Positions 37,211 through 47,903 of a DNA stretch of 64,000 nt are shown one piece after another; the stretch's first letter is position 1; each line of letters begins with the position of its first letter. Location: contig NZ_QGOK01000011.1 of the NCBI RefSeq assembly GCF_003259175.1, positions 62,001 through 126,000 on the forward strand, read 5' to 3'. The notes beneath the pieces are model-generated. The model was not told where the DNA came from and did no database searches. It was given only the letters and a program-made list of their open reading frames with translations. The DNA comes from Marinomonas shanghaiensis. Its GTDB lineage: Bacteria; Pseudomonadota; Gammaproteobacteria; Pseudomonadales; Marinomonadaceae. The translations under genes and the position numbers were made by a program.

Positions 37211-39131
37211 TCAGCTAGGTTTGCTCGACTCTCTTGATGAAAAAACGCTTGAGGAGAATTCTCCTGTCGCAACGCCGTTCAGTTTGTCTGCTTGGCAAGC
37301 CAAAGGCGTGTTAAGAGCGATTGATTGCCAATGGATTGAACAGCTGGCGCAACACGCAAAAGAAAGCACGTCTGATGGAGAGAATAGCGCGGTTCATATC
37401 GCTGGCGCTTTGTGCAGTGCGTATCTTGGCGCGGGGCATATTTGTATCGATCTGGCGAACTTTTGGCAAAAGCCACCGGAAGGTATTGATCTCGCCGAAT
37501 GGCGAGCGGTGCTAGAAGGCAGTGGCGTAAACAGTGTGTCGGCTTGGTGTGACGCTTTGCGAAGGAGCTGTTTGGTGTCTCAGGTCGAAAACGTCGTTGA
37601 ACGTCCTATGGTGTTGGCGGGCACGCGTTTGTATTTGTATCGCTATTTTCAATATGAGCAGCAGGTGCTGAAATATCTCAAAGGTCAATTCTCTGTTGCG
37701 CCTTTTGGTGTAGACGCAGGTTTATTGGCGACGCTGTTTCCTAAGAAAGCCGATGTGGTGGATTGGCAAAAAGTCGCGGTCGCCAATGCGGCGAGCTTAC
37801 CTTTTTCGGTGATCAGTGGCGGCCCAGGTACGGGTAAGACAACCACTGTGACTCGCTTGCTAGCTTTGCTGGTGGCTCAGTCAATGGCGGAAGGTAAGGT
37901 GCTGCGTATTGAACTGGCTGCCCCAACGGGCAAAGCGGCGGCTCGATTAACAGAGTCTATTTCAAAAGCCAAAGCGGATTTGCCATTGAGTGATGACGTT
38001 AAACTCGCCATTCCAGAACAAGCCAGTACCTTGCATCGTTTACTGGGCAGTGATTTTGGGCGGAGTCGCTTTAAGCACAATAAAGACAATCCTTTGCATC
38101 TGGATGTGTTGCTGGTGGATGAAGTGTCCATGGTGGACTTGCCTATGATGGCCAAGTTGATTGATGCCATGCCACCCCATGCTCGACTTATTTTGTTAGG
38201 CGATAAGGATCAGTTGGCGTCGGTAGAAGCGGGCAGTGTGCTGGGGGATTTATCCTACGGTATTGAAGCGGTTTACTTTCAACCAGATTGGGCGGCTCGT
38301 CTTACTCACCTTACTGGTGAAAATCTAGCCCCGTTTGGTAATCCATCGGCTCCGCCAATCAGTCGCGCGCTAACTTTGTTGCGCACCAGTTACCGCTTTG
38401 ATGCCAATAGCGGCATTGGGCACTTGGCAAAAGCGATGAACGCTGGCGACAGTCAAGCTGTGTTGCGTTGTTTGCAATCAAATTACGCCGACATCGAGTG
38501 GCGAGTACCGGAAGAGGGACAGAGTAAAGCGGATATTGCGACCTTGGCAAAAGGCTATGATGACTATTGGGACGCAGTACGTCAGAACCTTGACATCGCT
38601 AAACTGTATGAGGTGTTTTCGCGCTACCAGATTTTGACCGCGGTTCGCCAAGGCGAATTTGGTGTCGAGAAAGTGAACGCTCAACTCGAACAGTATTTCT
38701 ATCAACGGGGAAGAGTGAAAGACCCTCATGTTTGGTATCCCGGCAAAGCGGTAATGCTCACTCGTAATGACGCAGCACTGGGTTTGTTTAACGGGGATAT
38801 CGGTCTTTGCATGCCGGATGTGTTTCAGCGCCTTCGAGTCTGGTTTATGCAGCCAGATGGGACTTTTACGGGGTTATTGCCGAGCCGTTTAAGCGAGTTT
38901 GAAGTGGTATTTGCAATGACAGTGCATAAATCTCAAGGATCAGAGTTTGATCAGGTGGCTTTGTTATTGCCTATGACGCCCTCGCCAGTGTTAACCAAGG
39001 AGCTACTTTATACTGGTATTACTCGGGCGAAGCGGTCTTTTTGTTTGTGGGGGGCGAGTGGATTGATTCGAGCGGCTGCCAGCACACGCATTCAGCGTTA
39101 CTCTGGTCTTATCGCTGAGCTTTGGCATTGA
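37197..39131 (+). CDS. recD: RecBCD subunit RecD, 5'-3' helicase
   Basis: RecD is the fast 5'-3' helicase of RecBCD. The ATG at 37197 overlaps the recB end by 14 bp and follows GAGGCGG; 644 residues. Walker A is GGPGTGKTTT near residue 208, motif II VDEVSMVDLPM, and the C-terminal UvrD-like motif VFAMTVHKSQGSEFDQV and YTGITRAKR. Length is close to E. coli RecD (608). Overlaps on both sides of recB imply strict co-translation. Confidence 0.97.
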   Translation: MDFSNQLGLLDSLDEKTLEENSPVATPFSLSAWQAKGVLRAIDCQWIEQLAQHAKESTSDGENSAVHIAGALCSAYLGAGHICIDLANFWQKPPEGIDLAEWRAVLEGSGVNSVSAWCDALRRSCLVSQVENVVERPMVLAGTRLYLYRYFQYEQQVLKYLKGQFSVAPFGVDAGLLATLFPKKADVVDWQKVAVANAASLPFSVISGGPGTGKTTTVTRLLALLVAQSMAEGKVLRIELAAPTGKAAARLTESISKAKADLPLSDDVKLAIPEQASTLHRLLGSDFGRSRFKHNKDNPLHLDVLLVDEVSMVDLPMMAKLIDAMPPHARLILLGDKDQLASVEAGSVLGDLSYGIEAVYFQPDWAARLTHLTGENLAPFGNPSAPPISRALTLLRTSYRFDANSGIGHLAKAMNAGDSQAVLRCLQSNYADIEWRVPEEGQSKADIATLAKGYDDYWDAVRQNLDIAKLYEVFSRYQILTAVRQGEFGVEKVNAQLEQYFYQRGRVKDPHVWYPGKAVMLTRNDAALGLFNGDIGLCMPDVFQRLRVWFMQPDGTFTGLLPSRLSEFEVVFAMTVHKSQGSEFDQVALLLPMTPSPVLTKELLYTGITRAKRSFCLWGASGLIRAAASTRIQRYSGLIAELWH

Positions 39132-39306
39132 TATTGGTGTATTCGGCTCCATTATCAAAAGACGATGTAAAAGGCTTAAAAAACATCGAACTAAATAATC
39201 GTCACGTGTGATTCTTGCGGTCGTTTTTTTGTGATAGGGTAAGCGGTATTTATAGTTTCAAAACAATGAAAATTCAACTCTGTGTAAAGTAGGAAAGAGT
39301 ACAACA

Positions 39307-40314
39307 ATGGCAAAAGAAATTGTTTTAACCGGTGTGACCACCACGGGCACTCCACACTTAGGTAACTATGTGGGAGCTATTCGTCCTGCGATCGAAGCGA
39401 GCCGTCAAGAAAATACGGAATCTTACTTCTTTCTTGCGGACTATCATGCGTTGATCAAGTGTCAGGATCCAGAACGTGTGAAACAGTCTCGTTTAGAAAT
39501 TGCAGCGACTTGGCTAGCGTGTGGCTTAGATACTGATAAAGCAACTTTCTACCGTCAATCTGATATTCCTGAAATTGCGGAATTGAATTGGCTACTGACT
39601 TGTGTCACTGCAAAAGGTCTGATGAACCGCGCTCATGCTTATAAAGGTGCTGTGGATGACAATCTTGCGAATGGTCAAGATCCAGACTTTGGTATCACCA
39701 TGGGCTTGTTCTGTTACCCTGTCTTAATGGCAGCCGATATTTTGGCGTTTAACGCGCATAAAGTGCCGGTGGGTCGTGATCAAATTCAGCATATCGAAAT
39801 GGCGCGAGACATTGCCGGCCGTTTCAACCATTTATTTGGTGAGCATTTCGTCTTGCCTGAAGCCGTTGTTGGCGAAGAAGGCTCTATTCTTAAAGGCTTA
39901 GATGGCCGCAAGATGAGTAAGAGTTACAACAATACGATTCCATTATTTGATACTGAGAAAAAGCTACAAAAAGGCATTAATAAAATCAAAACCAACCTGC
40001 TAGAACCGGGAGAAGCGAAAGATCCTGATGATTCTACGGTGTTTGATATTTATAAAGCGTTTGCAACGCCTGAGCAGACGGCGCAAATGCGTCAGAATTT
40101 TGCAGAGGGCATTGCATGGGGTGAAGCGAAGAAGGAACTTTTTACCCTGATCAATGGTCAACTGAGTGAGCCGCGTGAAAAGTATCTAGAATTGATGGCA
40201 AATCCTGTTCATGTTGAGGAAATACTACAATCAGGTGCAGAAAAAGCGCGAGCGCGAGCAAGGCAAATGATTTCAGATCTACGAAATGCCGTTGGTCTAG
40301 TGAATTTTAAATAA
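39307..40314 (+). CDS. trpS: Tryptophanyl-tRNA synthetase
   Basis: TrpS charges tRNA-Trp. The 335-residue class I enzyme has the HIGH-type motif [12 protein letters not shown] near residue 12, the tRNA-acceptor region [14 protein letters not shown] and the KMSKS loop [12 protein letters not shown] near residue 199. Length is normal for a bacterial TrpRS. It ends 13 bp before the Tim44-like gene, on the same strand. No leader peptide or attenuator is seen upstream. Confidence 0.97.
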   Translation: MAKEIVLTGVTTTGTPHLGNYVGAIRPAIEASRQENTESYFFLADYHALIKCQDPERVKQSRLEIAATWLACGLDTDKATFYRQSDIPEIAELNWLLTCVTAKGLMNRAHAYKGAVDDNLANGQDPDFGITMGLFCYPVLMAADILAFNAHKVPVGRDQIQHIEMARDIAGRFNHLFGEHFVLPEAVVGEEGSILKGLDGRKMSKSYNNTIPLFDTEKKLQKGINKIKTNLLEPGEAKDPDDSTVFDIYKAFATPEQTAQMRQNFAEGIAWGEAKKELFTLINGQLSEPREKYLELMANPVHVEEILQSGAEKARARARQMISDLRNAVGLVNFK

Positions 40315-40327
40315 TAGGAGAAAATCA

Positions 40328-41194
40328 GTGAAAACATCTGTATATGCCATGCTGTTGGCGTTTGTGTTGGCAATTGGGGCGGGTGGCTATAGTGCCGATG
40401 TCCATGCCAAGAAGCTAGGTGGTGGTAAGAGTTTTGGTAAAAGCTTTTCTGTGTCTAAGCCTAAGGCGGCGCCAGCAAGTGCGACCAATTCTACGGCTGC
40501 GGCGGCTGGCGCTAAAAAACCTGGTTTCTTGGGTGGTTTAGGTGGTGGTCTGCTGGGTGGTTTGTTAGCGGGCGGTATTTTTGCAGCTTTGCTAGGCAGT
40601 GGTGCGTTTGACGGTATCTCATTTGGCGATATCCTGTTATTTGCCGTGATTGGCTTCTTGATTTACAAGTTCTTCATCGCGCCAAAACGTCGTGCTGCAG
40701 CCGCTGCTCAACAAGCTGGTACAAATGGTATGTTCCGTGAAATGCCTGAATCAACTCGTGACAGCGTTCAGCCTTCGCCTATGGCGGGTATGAGCGGCTT
40801 TGGTGCTAAACCAGAGATTCAATTGCCACCGGGTTTCAATGAGCAGGCTTTTGTAGCGGAAGCAAAAAATCACTACATCACTTTGCAAAAAGCGTGGGAT
40901 GACAATAATTTCAATGAAATTCTGGATTATGTTAGCCCTGAGCTTTACAACTTGTTGGTTGAAGAGCGTGCTAAGCATGGTGACAACAAGCCTCGTACTG
41001 AAGTGATCTCTTTGATGGTGGATTTGGTTCGTGGTGAGTTTATTGGTTCAACTGCGTCTATTTCTTTGCAGTTCTCAGGCTGGATCAAAGAAGGCGACGA
41101 AACGTCTGAAACATCTGAAATTTGGCACTTGGAAAAGAACATGGCAGATGCAAATGGAAATTGGACAATAGTTGGGATACAACAAGACAACTAA
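40328..41194 (+). CDS. Tim44-like-domain membrane protein
   Basis: The 288-residue protein has a signal peptide or anchor (about 1-25), a low-complexity Lys/Ala segment and a Gly-rich transmembrane region (about 68-115, GFLGGLGGGLLGGLLAGGIF and DILLFAVIGFLIYKFF). A C-terminal Tim44-like domain (about 160-288) contains FVAEAKNHYITLQKAWDDNNF. Proteobacterial proteins with this layout are common and of unknown role at the inner membrane. Start is GTG at 40328 with AGGAG 8-12 bases upstream. It may be co-transcribed with trpS. Confidence 0.85.
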   Translation: MKTSVYAMLLAFVLAIGAGGYSADVHAKKLGGGKSFGKSFSVSKPKAAPASATNSTAAAAGAKKPGFLGGLGGGLLGGLLAGGIFAALLGSGAFDGISFGDILLFAVIGFLIYKFFIAPKRRAAAAAQQAGTNGMFREMPESTRDSVQPSPMAGMSGFGAKPEIQLPPGFNEQAFVAEAKNHYITLQKAWDDNNFNEILDYVSPELYNLLVEERAKHGDNKPRTEVISLMVDLVRGEFIGSTASISLQFSGWIKEGDETSETSEIWHLEKNMADANGNWTIVGIQQDN

Positions 41195-41213
41195 TTGTTA
41201 CTTAACTTTGCTC

Positions 41214-41265
41214 GTAGACTCGTTACTCTTTGTTTACACTAGACAAAAGCAGTAACGAGTTCTAC
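41214..41265. promoter_or_regulatory. Long near-perfect hairpin upstream of cheW-like gene
   Basis: GTAGACTCGTTACT pairs with AGTAACGAGTTCTAC, and the inner CTTTGT with ACAAAAG, making about 20 pairs with only single-base bulges. It lies 19 bp after the Tim44-like gene and 34 bp before cheW. With no T-run on +, it is not a standard terminator; a leader structure or transcript boundary is possible. Confidence 0.6.
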
Positions 41266-41299
41266 AGTACTTTAATCAAATTGAATATGGATGTGAGCC

Positions 41300-41809
41300 A
41301 TGTCTGAATTAGCACCTATTAAAGAAAAAGGGAAAGCCTTATCTGAAAATAAGAAAGGCGAGTTGTTGCAGTATCTAACGTTTAAGCTGATTGACGAAAC
41401 CTATGGTATTAACGTCATGCAGATTAAAGAAGTGCTGCGCTATAGCGAAATAGCTCCCGTTCCAGGTGCGCCTTCTTATGTTCTCGGTATTGTGAACTTA
41501 CGTGGTAACGTCGTGACTGTGGTTGATACACGGGTGCGTTTTAGTTTGCCTGAGTGCACTATTACCGATGACACGCGCATTATCATTATCGAGCATGATG
41601 GTGAACAAGTTGGCCTGTTGGTGGATGCGGTACAAGAAGTATTCTATTTGTATCAAGGTGAAATTGAGCAAAGTCCAAGCGTCGGAAATGACGAAGCCTT
41701 ACGTTTCATTCAAGGCGTTTACCAAAAAGAAGATGAGTTGGTTATTTTGTTGGAACTCAATCGCATGTTTGAGCGTAATACGGCTCTGGGCATTGAGGCG
41801 ATGAATTAA
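41300..41809 (+). CDS. cheW: CheW-domain coupling protein
   Basis: CheW links chemoreceptors to the CheA kinase. The 169-residue protein is one CheW domain. It opens with LLQYLTFKLIDETYGINVMQIKEVLRY in part, followed by VPGAPSYVLGIVNLRGNVV and the typical GLLVDAVQEVFYL. A 20-residue N-terminal extension precedes it. No cheA, receptor or flagellar gene is in the window, so it could be a stand-alone CheW or a CheV relative without the receiver domain. Confidence 0.9.
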   Translation: MSELAPIKEKGKALSENKKGELLQYLTFKLIDETYGINVMQIKEVLRYSEIAPVPGAPSYVLGIVNLRGNVVTVVDTRVRFSLPECTITDDTRIIIIEHDGEQVGLLVDAVQEVFYLYQGEIEQSPSVGNDEALRFIQGVYQKEDELVILLELNRMFERNTALGIEAMN

Positions 41810-41835
41810 TCGAATTGCTTCTTAACAGAATGAAT

Positions 41836-41863
41836 AAAAAACCATGCCAGTGCATGGTTTTTT
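41836..41863. terminator. Terminator between cheW-like gene and gsk
   Basis: AAAAAACCATGC and GCATGGTTTTTT pair around CAGT. The two genes converge on it, so it can serve both strands. Confidence 0.9.
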
Positions 41864-41888
41864 TATGTCTTCAATAACGATACCTTGG

Positions 41889-43187
41889 TTATCTTTCCCA
41901 GTAAGCTTCTTCTAAGCTGTCTTCTCGTTCTGGTAGCCCTTTCGATAAACGTGAGGCGTTTTGAGCGAGTATTTCATAACTCACGCGATTCGAATATTTG
42001 CAGATCTGGGCAAATGATGAATAGGCTAAAAAAGGCGCTAAGTGTTTACTGGAGTTTGGAATGGCCTCTTTGTGGAAGTGGTTTGCCGAAATGTCATGCA
42101 GTAAAGCCGAAAGCGCACCATCACCTGCACCATTGGTATTGCGAATCTTTTCAGGGCCGCCCATGTAGGGGTCAATGTGAGAAAAGACTTTTACAGGCTG
42201 CTTGCAAGCCTTACGTAGCATAGGGCGGCTGAATTCCCAACGGTTGAAGTCGGCCAAACTGCCTGACTTGATGGGATTAGTCGTCTCGCGTTTTAATTCA
42301 TCGTCTGTGTGACCGCACAAATACATACCATCAGGACCGGCAGTAAGCAGCACAATATCAACATGATCTAAAATAGCGCTTGCAGCCTGCAGTGGATCAG
42401 AGAATCCTGTTAACGCCTCGGCCTCTAACTCATTCATGGCGAGTATGTTGACGTAGTTTTTGATCAGGTCGAGCAGTTCTTCACGATTGTCTTCCACAAG
42501 ATGTTTAGTGCCCAATGTGAGCGCCGTTGGCACTTGATGTTGATGTGCGTATTTTAGGGCGGTCAGCATGGCGTGCTTAATGGGCTTGCCTTGGTGACGC
42601 AATGGATACGCGCAGGTGACCAATGCGGCTGCGCCAGCAATAATGTGTTCTGGTATATGATCGGCATCCAGTTCATCCATGTCACCAGGAGCGATGGCGA
42701 AAGTGCGCTCACCATCAGGTGTGATCAAGGTAATGCCTCGACCAATGTCTCCAGGAACCCCTTGCAAGTGATTCATGTCGACTTTACTGCTGGTATGGCA
42801 GATATAATGGTAAGCTGGTGAGCCCAGAGCGATGTTGGCTGACATAACGCCAAGCAACACAGATTTGTCATCGGCTAGCACGGAATAGTTGTGTATAGTG
42901 TTGCCGATAGTGCCGCCAGCAAAATGATCCGAAATGCTATTTTGTACGGTTAATTCGCGAAAAATAGCGGTAGCTGTGTCGGCGTCGACAAGATTAGATA
43001 ACCCTTTTTGGATATGGAATGTTTCTAGGAATTGATCAGAAACGTTAGCGACCACATCGACAATGGTTTCGTCCAAACCAACAATGTAAGTGTCTTTATC
43101 GGGCCGAACTTCCGAGGTAGGCAAAACGGGTTTGGGTTGAGAAACGGGAAAGTAGTGTTTAAGTTTGCGTCTGCCTGGAAACTTCAT
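41889..43187 (-). CDS. gsk: Inosine-guanosine kinase
   Basis: Gsk phosphorylates inosine and guanosine in purine salvage. The 432-residue PfkB-family protein has the N-terminal block TYIVGLDETIVDVVANV and FAGGTIGNTIHNYSVLA (glycine-rich substrate site). The PfkB signature 2, RNTNGAGDGALSALLHD (about residues 352-368), contains the catalytic Asp. Length matches E. coli Gsk (434). It is divergent from the moeB-like gene. Confidence 0.94.
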   Translation of the reverse strand: MKFPGRRKLKHYFPVSQPKPVLPTSEVRPDKDTYIVGLDETIVDVVANVSDQFLETFHIQKGLSNLVDADTATAIFRELTVQNSISDHFAGGTIGNTIHNYSVLADDKSVLLGVMSANIALGSPAYHYICHTSSKVDMNHLQGVPGDIGRGITLITPDGERTFAIAPGDMDELDADHIPEHIIAGAAALVTCAYPLRHQGKPIKHAMLTALKYAHQHQVPTALTLGTKHLVEDNREELLDLIKNYVNILAMNELEAEALTGFSDPLQAASAILDHVDIVLLTAGPDGMYLCGHTDDELKRETTNPIKSGSLADFNRWEFSRPMLRKACKQPVKVFSHIDPYMGGPEKIRNTNGAGDGALSALLHDISANHFHKEAIPNSSKHLAPFLAYSSFAQICKYSNRVSYEILAQNASRLSKGLPEREDSLEEAYWER

Positions 43188-43274
43188 ATTGGTGCTCGTT
43201 GATAAGGTAATTAAGCGAGTTTAGCAAAGAATTGACCAGTCGGGCAGGATGAGCAGCAAGAAAGTAAGGTGAAA

Positions 43275-44027
43275 ATGAACGAATCAGAGTTAGATCGCTA
43301 CAGTCGACAGTTATTATTGCCCAATTTTGATATACAGGGGCAACTCAATCTTGCCCAAGCAAAAGTCTTAGTCATTGGGTTAGGCGGACTTGGCAATATT
43401 GCGGCCACTTATTTAGCGACGTCAGGAGTGGGAACATTGGTGTTAGCGGATGGTGATCAACTAGAAAACAGTAATCTACCTCGCCAAGTACTCTACGATG
43501 AACATCAGCTAGGCTTGAGTAAAGTTGCCGCTGCTGCCGAGCAAATCGCGTTGAAAAACTCAGCCGTTCAGGTTGAAGTCATAGCCAAAAAACTGGCAGG
43601 CGATGCTTTATTGCATGCCGTAGAACAAGCGGATGTGGTGCTGGACTGTACGGATAATTTCACCGCCAGACAAGACATTAACCGAGCTTGTTTGTTGCTT
43701 AAAAAACCATTGGTCAGTGCTGCTGCGATTCGCTGGGAAGGGCAGTTGGTGAGTTTTCTATACCATCAACAAGCCCTGCCTTGTTACGAATGTTTGTATC
43801 CCGCACTGTCGGATCAGCAATTAAGCTGCAATGAAAGTGGTATTATTGCCCCCGTTGTTGGTTTGTTAGGGGTTTATCAGGCGCTTGAGGCCGTGAAGTT
43901 AGCAAGCGGTTGCGGGGTCGTTAAGCACGGTGTATTGCGGTTGTTTGATGGTTTCGATGGATGCTGGCGTGAAATGCGTTTAACGCCAGATCCGCAATGC
44001 TCGGCTTGTTCACTTGAAAACCCATAG
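43275..44027 (+). CDS. moeB: MoeB/ThiF-family adenylyltransferase
   Basis: The family adenylates the C-terminal Gly-Gly of MoaD or ThiS. The protein from the ATG at 43275 is 250 residues, with RYSRQLLLPNFDIQGQ, the nucleotide-binding VLVIGLGGLGN (about residues 34-44), VVLDCTDNFTARQDIN and two zinc-binding pairs, CYEC and CSAC. The FDGFD...MRL ending resembles MoeB. Neither moaD nor thiS is nearby, so MoeB versus ThiF/HesA is unresolved. AAGG before the ATG favours this start over GTG at 43269. Confidence 0.88.
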   Translation: MNESELDRYSRQLLLPNFDIQGQLNLAQAKVLVIGLGGLGNIAATYLATSGVGTLVLADGDQLENSNLPRQVLYDEHQLGLSKVAAAAEQIALKNSAVQVEVIAKKLAGDALLHAVEQADVVLDCTDNFTARQDINRACLLLKKPLVSAAAIRWEGQLVSFLYHQQALPCYECLYPALSDQQLSCNESGIIAPVVGLLGVYQALEAVKLASGCGVVKHGVLRLFDGFDGCWREMRLTPDPQCSACSLENP

Positions 44028-44043
44028 AAAGTCCCTATTTTAG

Positions 44044-45108
<1,065 letters not shown>

Positions 45109-45153
45109 AAGATGCCCATAGGTATCAAGCTTTACTGAGTTAAAGTGTTAAAC

Positions 45154-45183
45154 AAAAAAACCGATCCTAGGATCGGTTTTTTT
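45154..45183. terminator. Bidirectional terminator between trxB and ppa
   Basis: AAAAAAACCGATCC and GGATCGGTTTTTTT form an uninterrupted 14-bp stem with a 2-nt centre. The genes on each side converge on it. Confidence 0.9.
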
Positions 45184-45212
45184 ATGTCTGAAAGTCATTC
45201 GAGTGAAACGAA

Positions 45213-45743
45213 TTACTGAGCGTTGTAAGCTTCGATGCCTTCAACGATGGCTTTTTTCGCTTCTTCTGCGTTCGCCCAACCTTCTACTTTTACCCACTTG
45301 CCTTTTTCAAGGGTTTTGTAGTTTTCGAAGAAATGTTCGATTTGATCGCGTAGCAATTGTGGAATGTCATTCACGTCTTGGATATGACCGTATTCTTTGC
45401 TGAGTTTCTCATGAGGAACCGCAACCAATTTAGCGTCCATACCTGCTTCATCAGACATGTTTAGTACGCCAACTGGACGGCAGCGAATAACGGAGCCTGG
45501 AACGACTGGGTAAGGTGTGATCACTAATACGTCAACTGGGTCGCCATCGTCAGCTAAAGTGTTATTAACATAACCGTAGTTTGCTGGATAAAACATAGGT
45601 GCTGTCATGAAGCGGTCAACGACAAGCGCATCCATGTCTTTATCGACTTCGTATTTTACTGGGTTGGCTTGTGCTGGGATCTCGATGATCACGTTGATAT
45701 CATTCGGTGCATCTTTGCCAGCTGGGATTTTGCTATAGCTCAT
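45213..45743 (-). CDS. ppa: Inorganic pyrophosphatase
   Basis: Ppa hydrolyses pyrophosphate released by biosynthetic reactions. The 176-residue family I enzyme starts at the ATG at 45743 (MSYSKIPAG), with GGAAGAG 7 bases upstream; 11 codons upstream in frame are not conserved. It contains [24 protein letters not shown] (in part), where DxDPxD is the metal-binding signature, and KWVKVEGW near the end. It is divergent from ihfB. Confidence 0.98.
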   Translation of the reverse strand: MSYSKIPAGKDAPNDINVIIEIPAQANPVKYEVDKDMDALVVDRFMTAPMFYPANYGYVNNTLADDGDPVDVLVITPYPVVPGSVIRCRPVGVLNMSDEAGMDAKLVAVPHEKLSKEYGHIQDVNDIPQLLRDQIEHFFENYKTLEKGKWVKVEGWANAEEAKKAIVEGIEAYNAQ

Positions 45744-45951
45744 TATAATCTCTTCCAATGTGTTAAATATGGGCAATATTATAAAAGCTAGACAGCATCT
45801 ATGCTAGTTGTGTAATGCATCCATTCGTAATATTCTCTATTTCACTAGAATAAAACATGTAAAAAGCATCCTAAATAGCGTTAACTTATTGCTTTCTTTC
45901 TAAATTTAGCTAGTCTTAGACAGTGATCAAATTATAGTCGCGAGGACAGTA

Positions 45952-46260
45952 ATGACAAAATCTGAGCTGATAGAGCTGCTAATCGATCAGCAATCCCATT
46001 TGCCGGTTAAAGATGTAGAGCAAGCAATCAAAGCAATGCTCGATCATATGTCTGATTCCTTAGCGAATGGTGAGCGCATAGAGATCAGAGGCTTCGGTAG
46101 TTTTTCTCTGCATTATCGAGCCCCCAGAGTTGGCCGTAATCCTAAAACAGGAGAGTCGGTTGAGTTGGGCGCAAAATATGTGCCTCACTTTAAACCGGGT
46201 AAAGAATTGAGAGAGTTAGTCAATTTGCCTGAAGACAGTGAGATTAACGAACTTAACTAA
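45952..46260 (+). CDS. ihfB: Integration host factor beta subunit
   Basis: IHF bends DNA at specific sites in replication, transcription and recombination. The 102-residue protein has the HU/IHF signature [17 protein letters not shown] (about residues 42-58) and the beta-arm region [38 protein letters not shown] (in part) fits the beta subunit. It commonly follows rpsA, but here its upstream neighbour is the divergent ppa, so it needs its own promoter in 45777-45951. lapA-lapB follow, as usual. Confidence 0.95.
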   Translation: MTKSELIELLIDQQSHLPVKDVEQAIKAMLDHMSDSLANGERIEIRGFGSFSLHYRAPRVGRNPKTGESVELGAKYVPHFKPGKELRELVNLPEDSEINELN

Positions 46261-46334
46261 TTTACGTCTTATGCCTCGAAATTTATGAGCTACCACGGCA
46301 TAATAACGCCATTCTATTTTTGGTAGGTTGTTTT

Positions 46335-46658
46335 ATGCTTAAATGGCTGAAAAGAGTTACTTACACAGTACTCATTGTTTTTTTTCTTGCCGTGGGTGTG
46401 TTCTTTGCCATCCGCAACCCTCAGTTGATCCCGCTTGATCTCGTTTTTTGGCAAGGCCCAGAGTTAAGTGTCGCTCTCTATGTGATTTTGTCTTTTACCG
46501 TTGGTGCCTGTGTGGCTTTGTTGGTTAGCTCAGTTGCCTATTTGCGAAGTGAACGCCAGATTAAGGTGTTAACTCGTAAATACGAAAAAGCACGTGATGA
46601 AGTGGATGCTTTGCGTAAGGCCTCTATTGCGAAAGAGCTTTCTGTTGGGAAGGAGTGA
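46335..46658 (+). CDS. lapA: LapA, small LPS-assembly membrane protein
   Basis: LapA works beside LapB in control of LPS synthesis. The 107-residue protein starts at the ATG at 46335, with TAGG 7 bases upstream. It has two hydrophobic segments (about residues 8-28 and 44-66) around NPQLIPLDLVFW, the LapA/DUF1049 signature, followed by a basic coiled-coil tail. It overlaps lapB's ribosome site, so translation is coupled. Confidence 0.9.
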   Translation: MLKWLKRVTYTVLIVFFLAVGVFFAIRNPQLIPLDLVFWQGPELSVALYVILSFTVGACVALLVSSVAYLRSERQIKVLTRKYEKARDEVDALRKASIAKELSVGKE

Positions 46659-46663
46659 TTGAG

Positions 46664-47842
46664 TTGACCGAAATTGGGTTGTTTTTGGTTCTGTTTGTCG
46701 CGCTCTTTGTTGGCTGGGCAATGGGGCGTAAAAATCCGACCAAGAAAAATAAGCAAACCAAAAAAAGCATTCCGACCGATTACTTTCGCGGTCTTAATCA
46801 CCTACTGAACGATCAGCACTCTGAAGCCATTGACGCTTTTGTTGATTCTCTCGAAGTCAACTCTGATACTTTCGATATCCACCTGACGTTGGGCAATTTA
46901 TTTCGTAAAAAAGGCGAAATACAAAAAGCCATTAATATTCATCAAAATTTGCTTGCTCGTCCTGAGATATCCCAGCGTGAAATGCGCATGGTGCAACTCG
47001 AGCTTGCCAGTGATTTTATGTCGGCAGGTTTGTTGGATAGGGCGGGACGACTCTTATTGAACATGGCTTCGACCTCACGAAAAACCGAATTTCAGCCTAA
47101 AATACTCACTCTGCTGGTTGATCTTTATGAATTTGAGCAGAGCTGGGACAAAGCCATACAAATTGGCTCTGAGTTGATCAAAGAAGCCCCAACCAAAAAA
47201 GAGATTAAGCGTTTGGCGCATTTTCATTGTGAAATGGCGCAGGAATCACAGAAAAAAGAGCAATGGAAACACGCCTTTCAATATTACAAAGAAGCCCTCG
47301 ACGTTGACTCCAGCTGTGTACGGGCGAGCATTGGTGCGGCCGATGTATTAAACAGTCAAGGGCGTTATCGCGATGCGATCAAAGAGTTGAAGCATGCGGC
47401 AGAACAGGACCCAGAATTTATTTCTATCATTCTTCCCAAACTGAAAGAGTGTTATCAAAAGGTGTGGGGCAGTGGTGGCTATATTAAATTTTTGCAAGAA
47501 CAGAATCAGAAAAAGCCTTCCGCCGCGTTGATTATGGGTCTGGTTCAGCATTACATGGAAACCGATAAAGATTACGCAGAGATGTTTTTGGTGGAGCAAT
47601 TGAGATTGCATCCAACTATTAAAGGCTTTAAAGAGTTGATTAGTCTGCAGCTCGCTGATTCTCAGGGCTACAATCAGCAACACTTGGTGGTGTTATATGA
47701 GCTTATTGATCAACTCGTGCAGGCAAAACACAAGTATCAGTGTCGCCAATGTGGCTTTCCGGGTCATCAATTGCATTGGCAATGCCCTAGTTGTAAAAAC
47801 TGGGGCGTTGTAAAACCAATTCATGGTTTGGAAGGTGAATAA
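46664..47842 (+). CDS. lapB: LapB (YciM), LPS assembly and LpxC-turnover regulator
   Basis: LapB is anchored in the inner membrane and adapts LpxC for FtsH proteolysis. One N-terminal membrane helix is followed by tetratricopeptide repeats (about residues 35-330) and a rubredoxin-like zinc domain with CRQC and CPSC (about 360-378). I choose TTG at 46664 because AAGGAG lies exactly 8 bases before it. A GTG at 46655 overlaps the lapA stop but has its ribosome site almost touching it. Length about 392 matches E. coli (389). Confidence 0.93.
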   Translation: MTEIGLFLVLFVALFVGWAMGRKNPTKKNKQTKKSIPTDYFRGLNHLLNDQHSEAIDAFVDSLEVNSDTFDIHLTLGNLFRKKGEIQKAINIHQNLLARPEISQREMRMVQLELASDFMSAGLLDRAGRLLLNMASTSRKTEFQPKILTLLVDLYEFEQSWDKAIQIGSELIKEAPTKKEIKRLAHFHCEMAQESQKKEQWKHAFQYYKEALDVDSSCVRASIGAADVLNSQGRYRDAIKELKHAAEQDPEFISIILPKLKECYQKVWGSGGYIKFLQEQNQKKPSAALIMGLVQHYMETDKDYAEMFLVEQLRLHPTIKGFKELISLQLADSQGYNQQHLVVLYELIDQLVQAKHKYQCRQCGFPGHQLHWQCPSCKNWGVVKPIHGLEGE

Positions 47843-47903
47843 AACAACGCGCACCTAATGACATTTATTAAACGATAGAAACCGAAAGAAAAGAGGACAC
47901 TGA

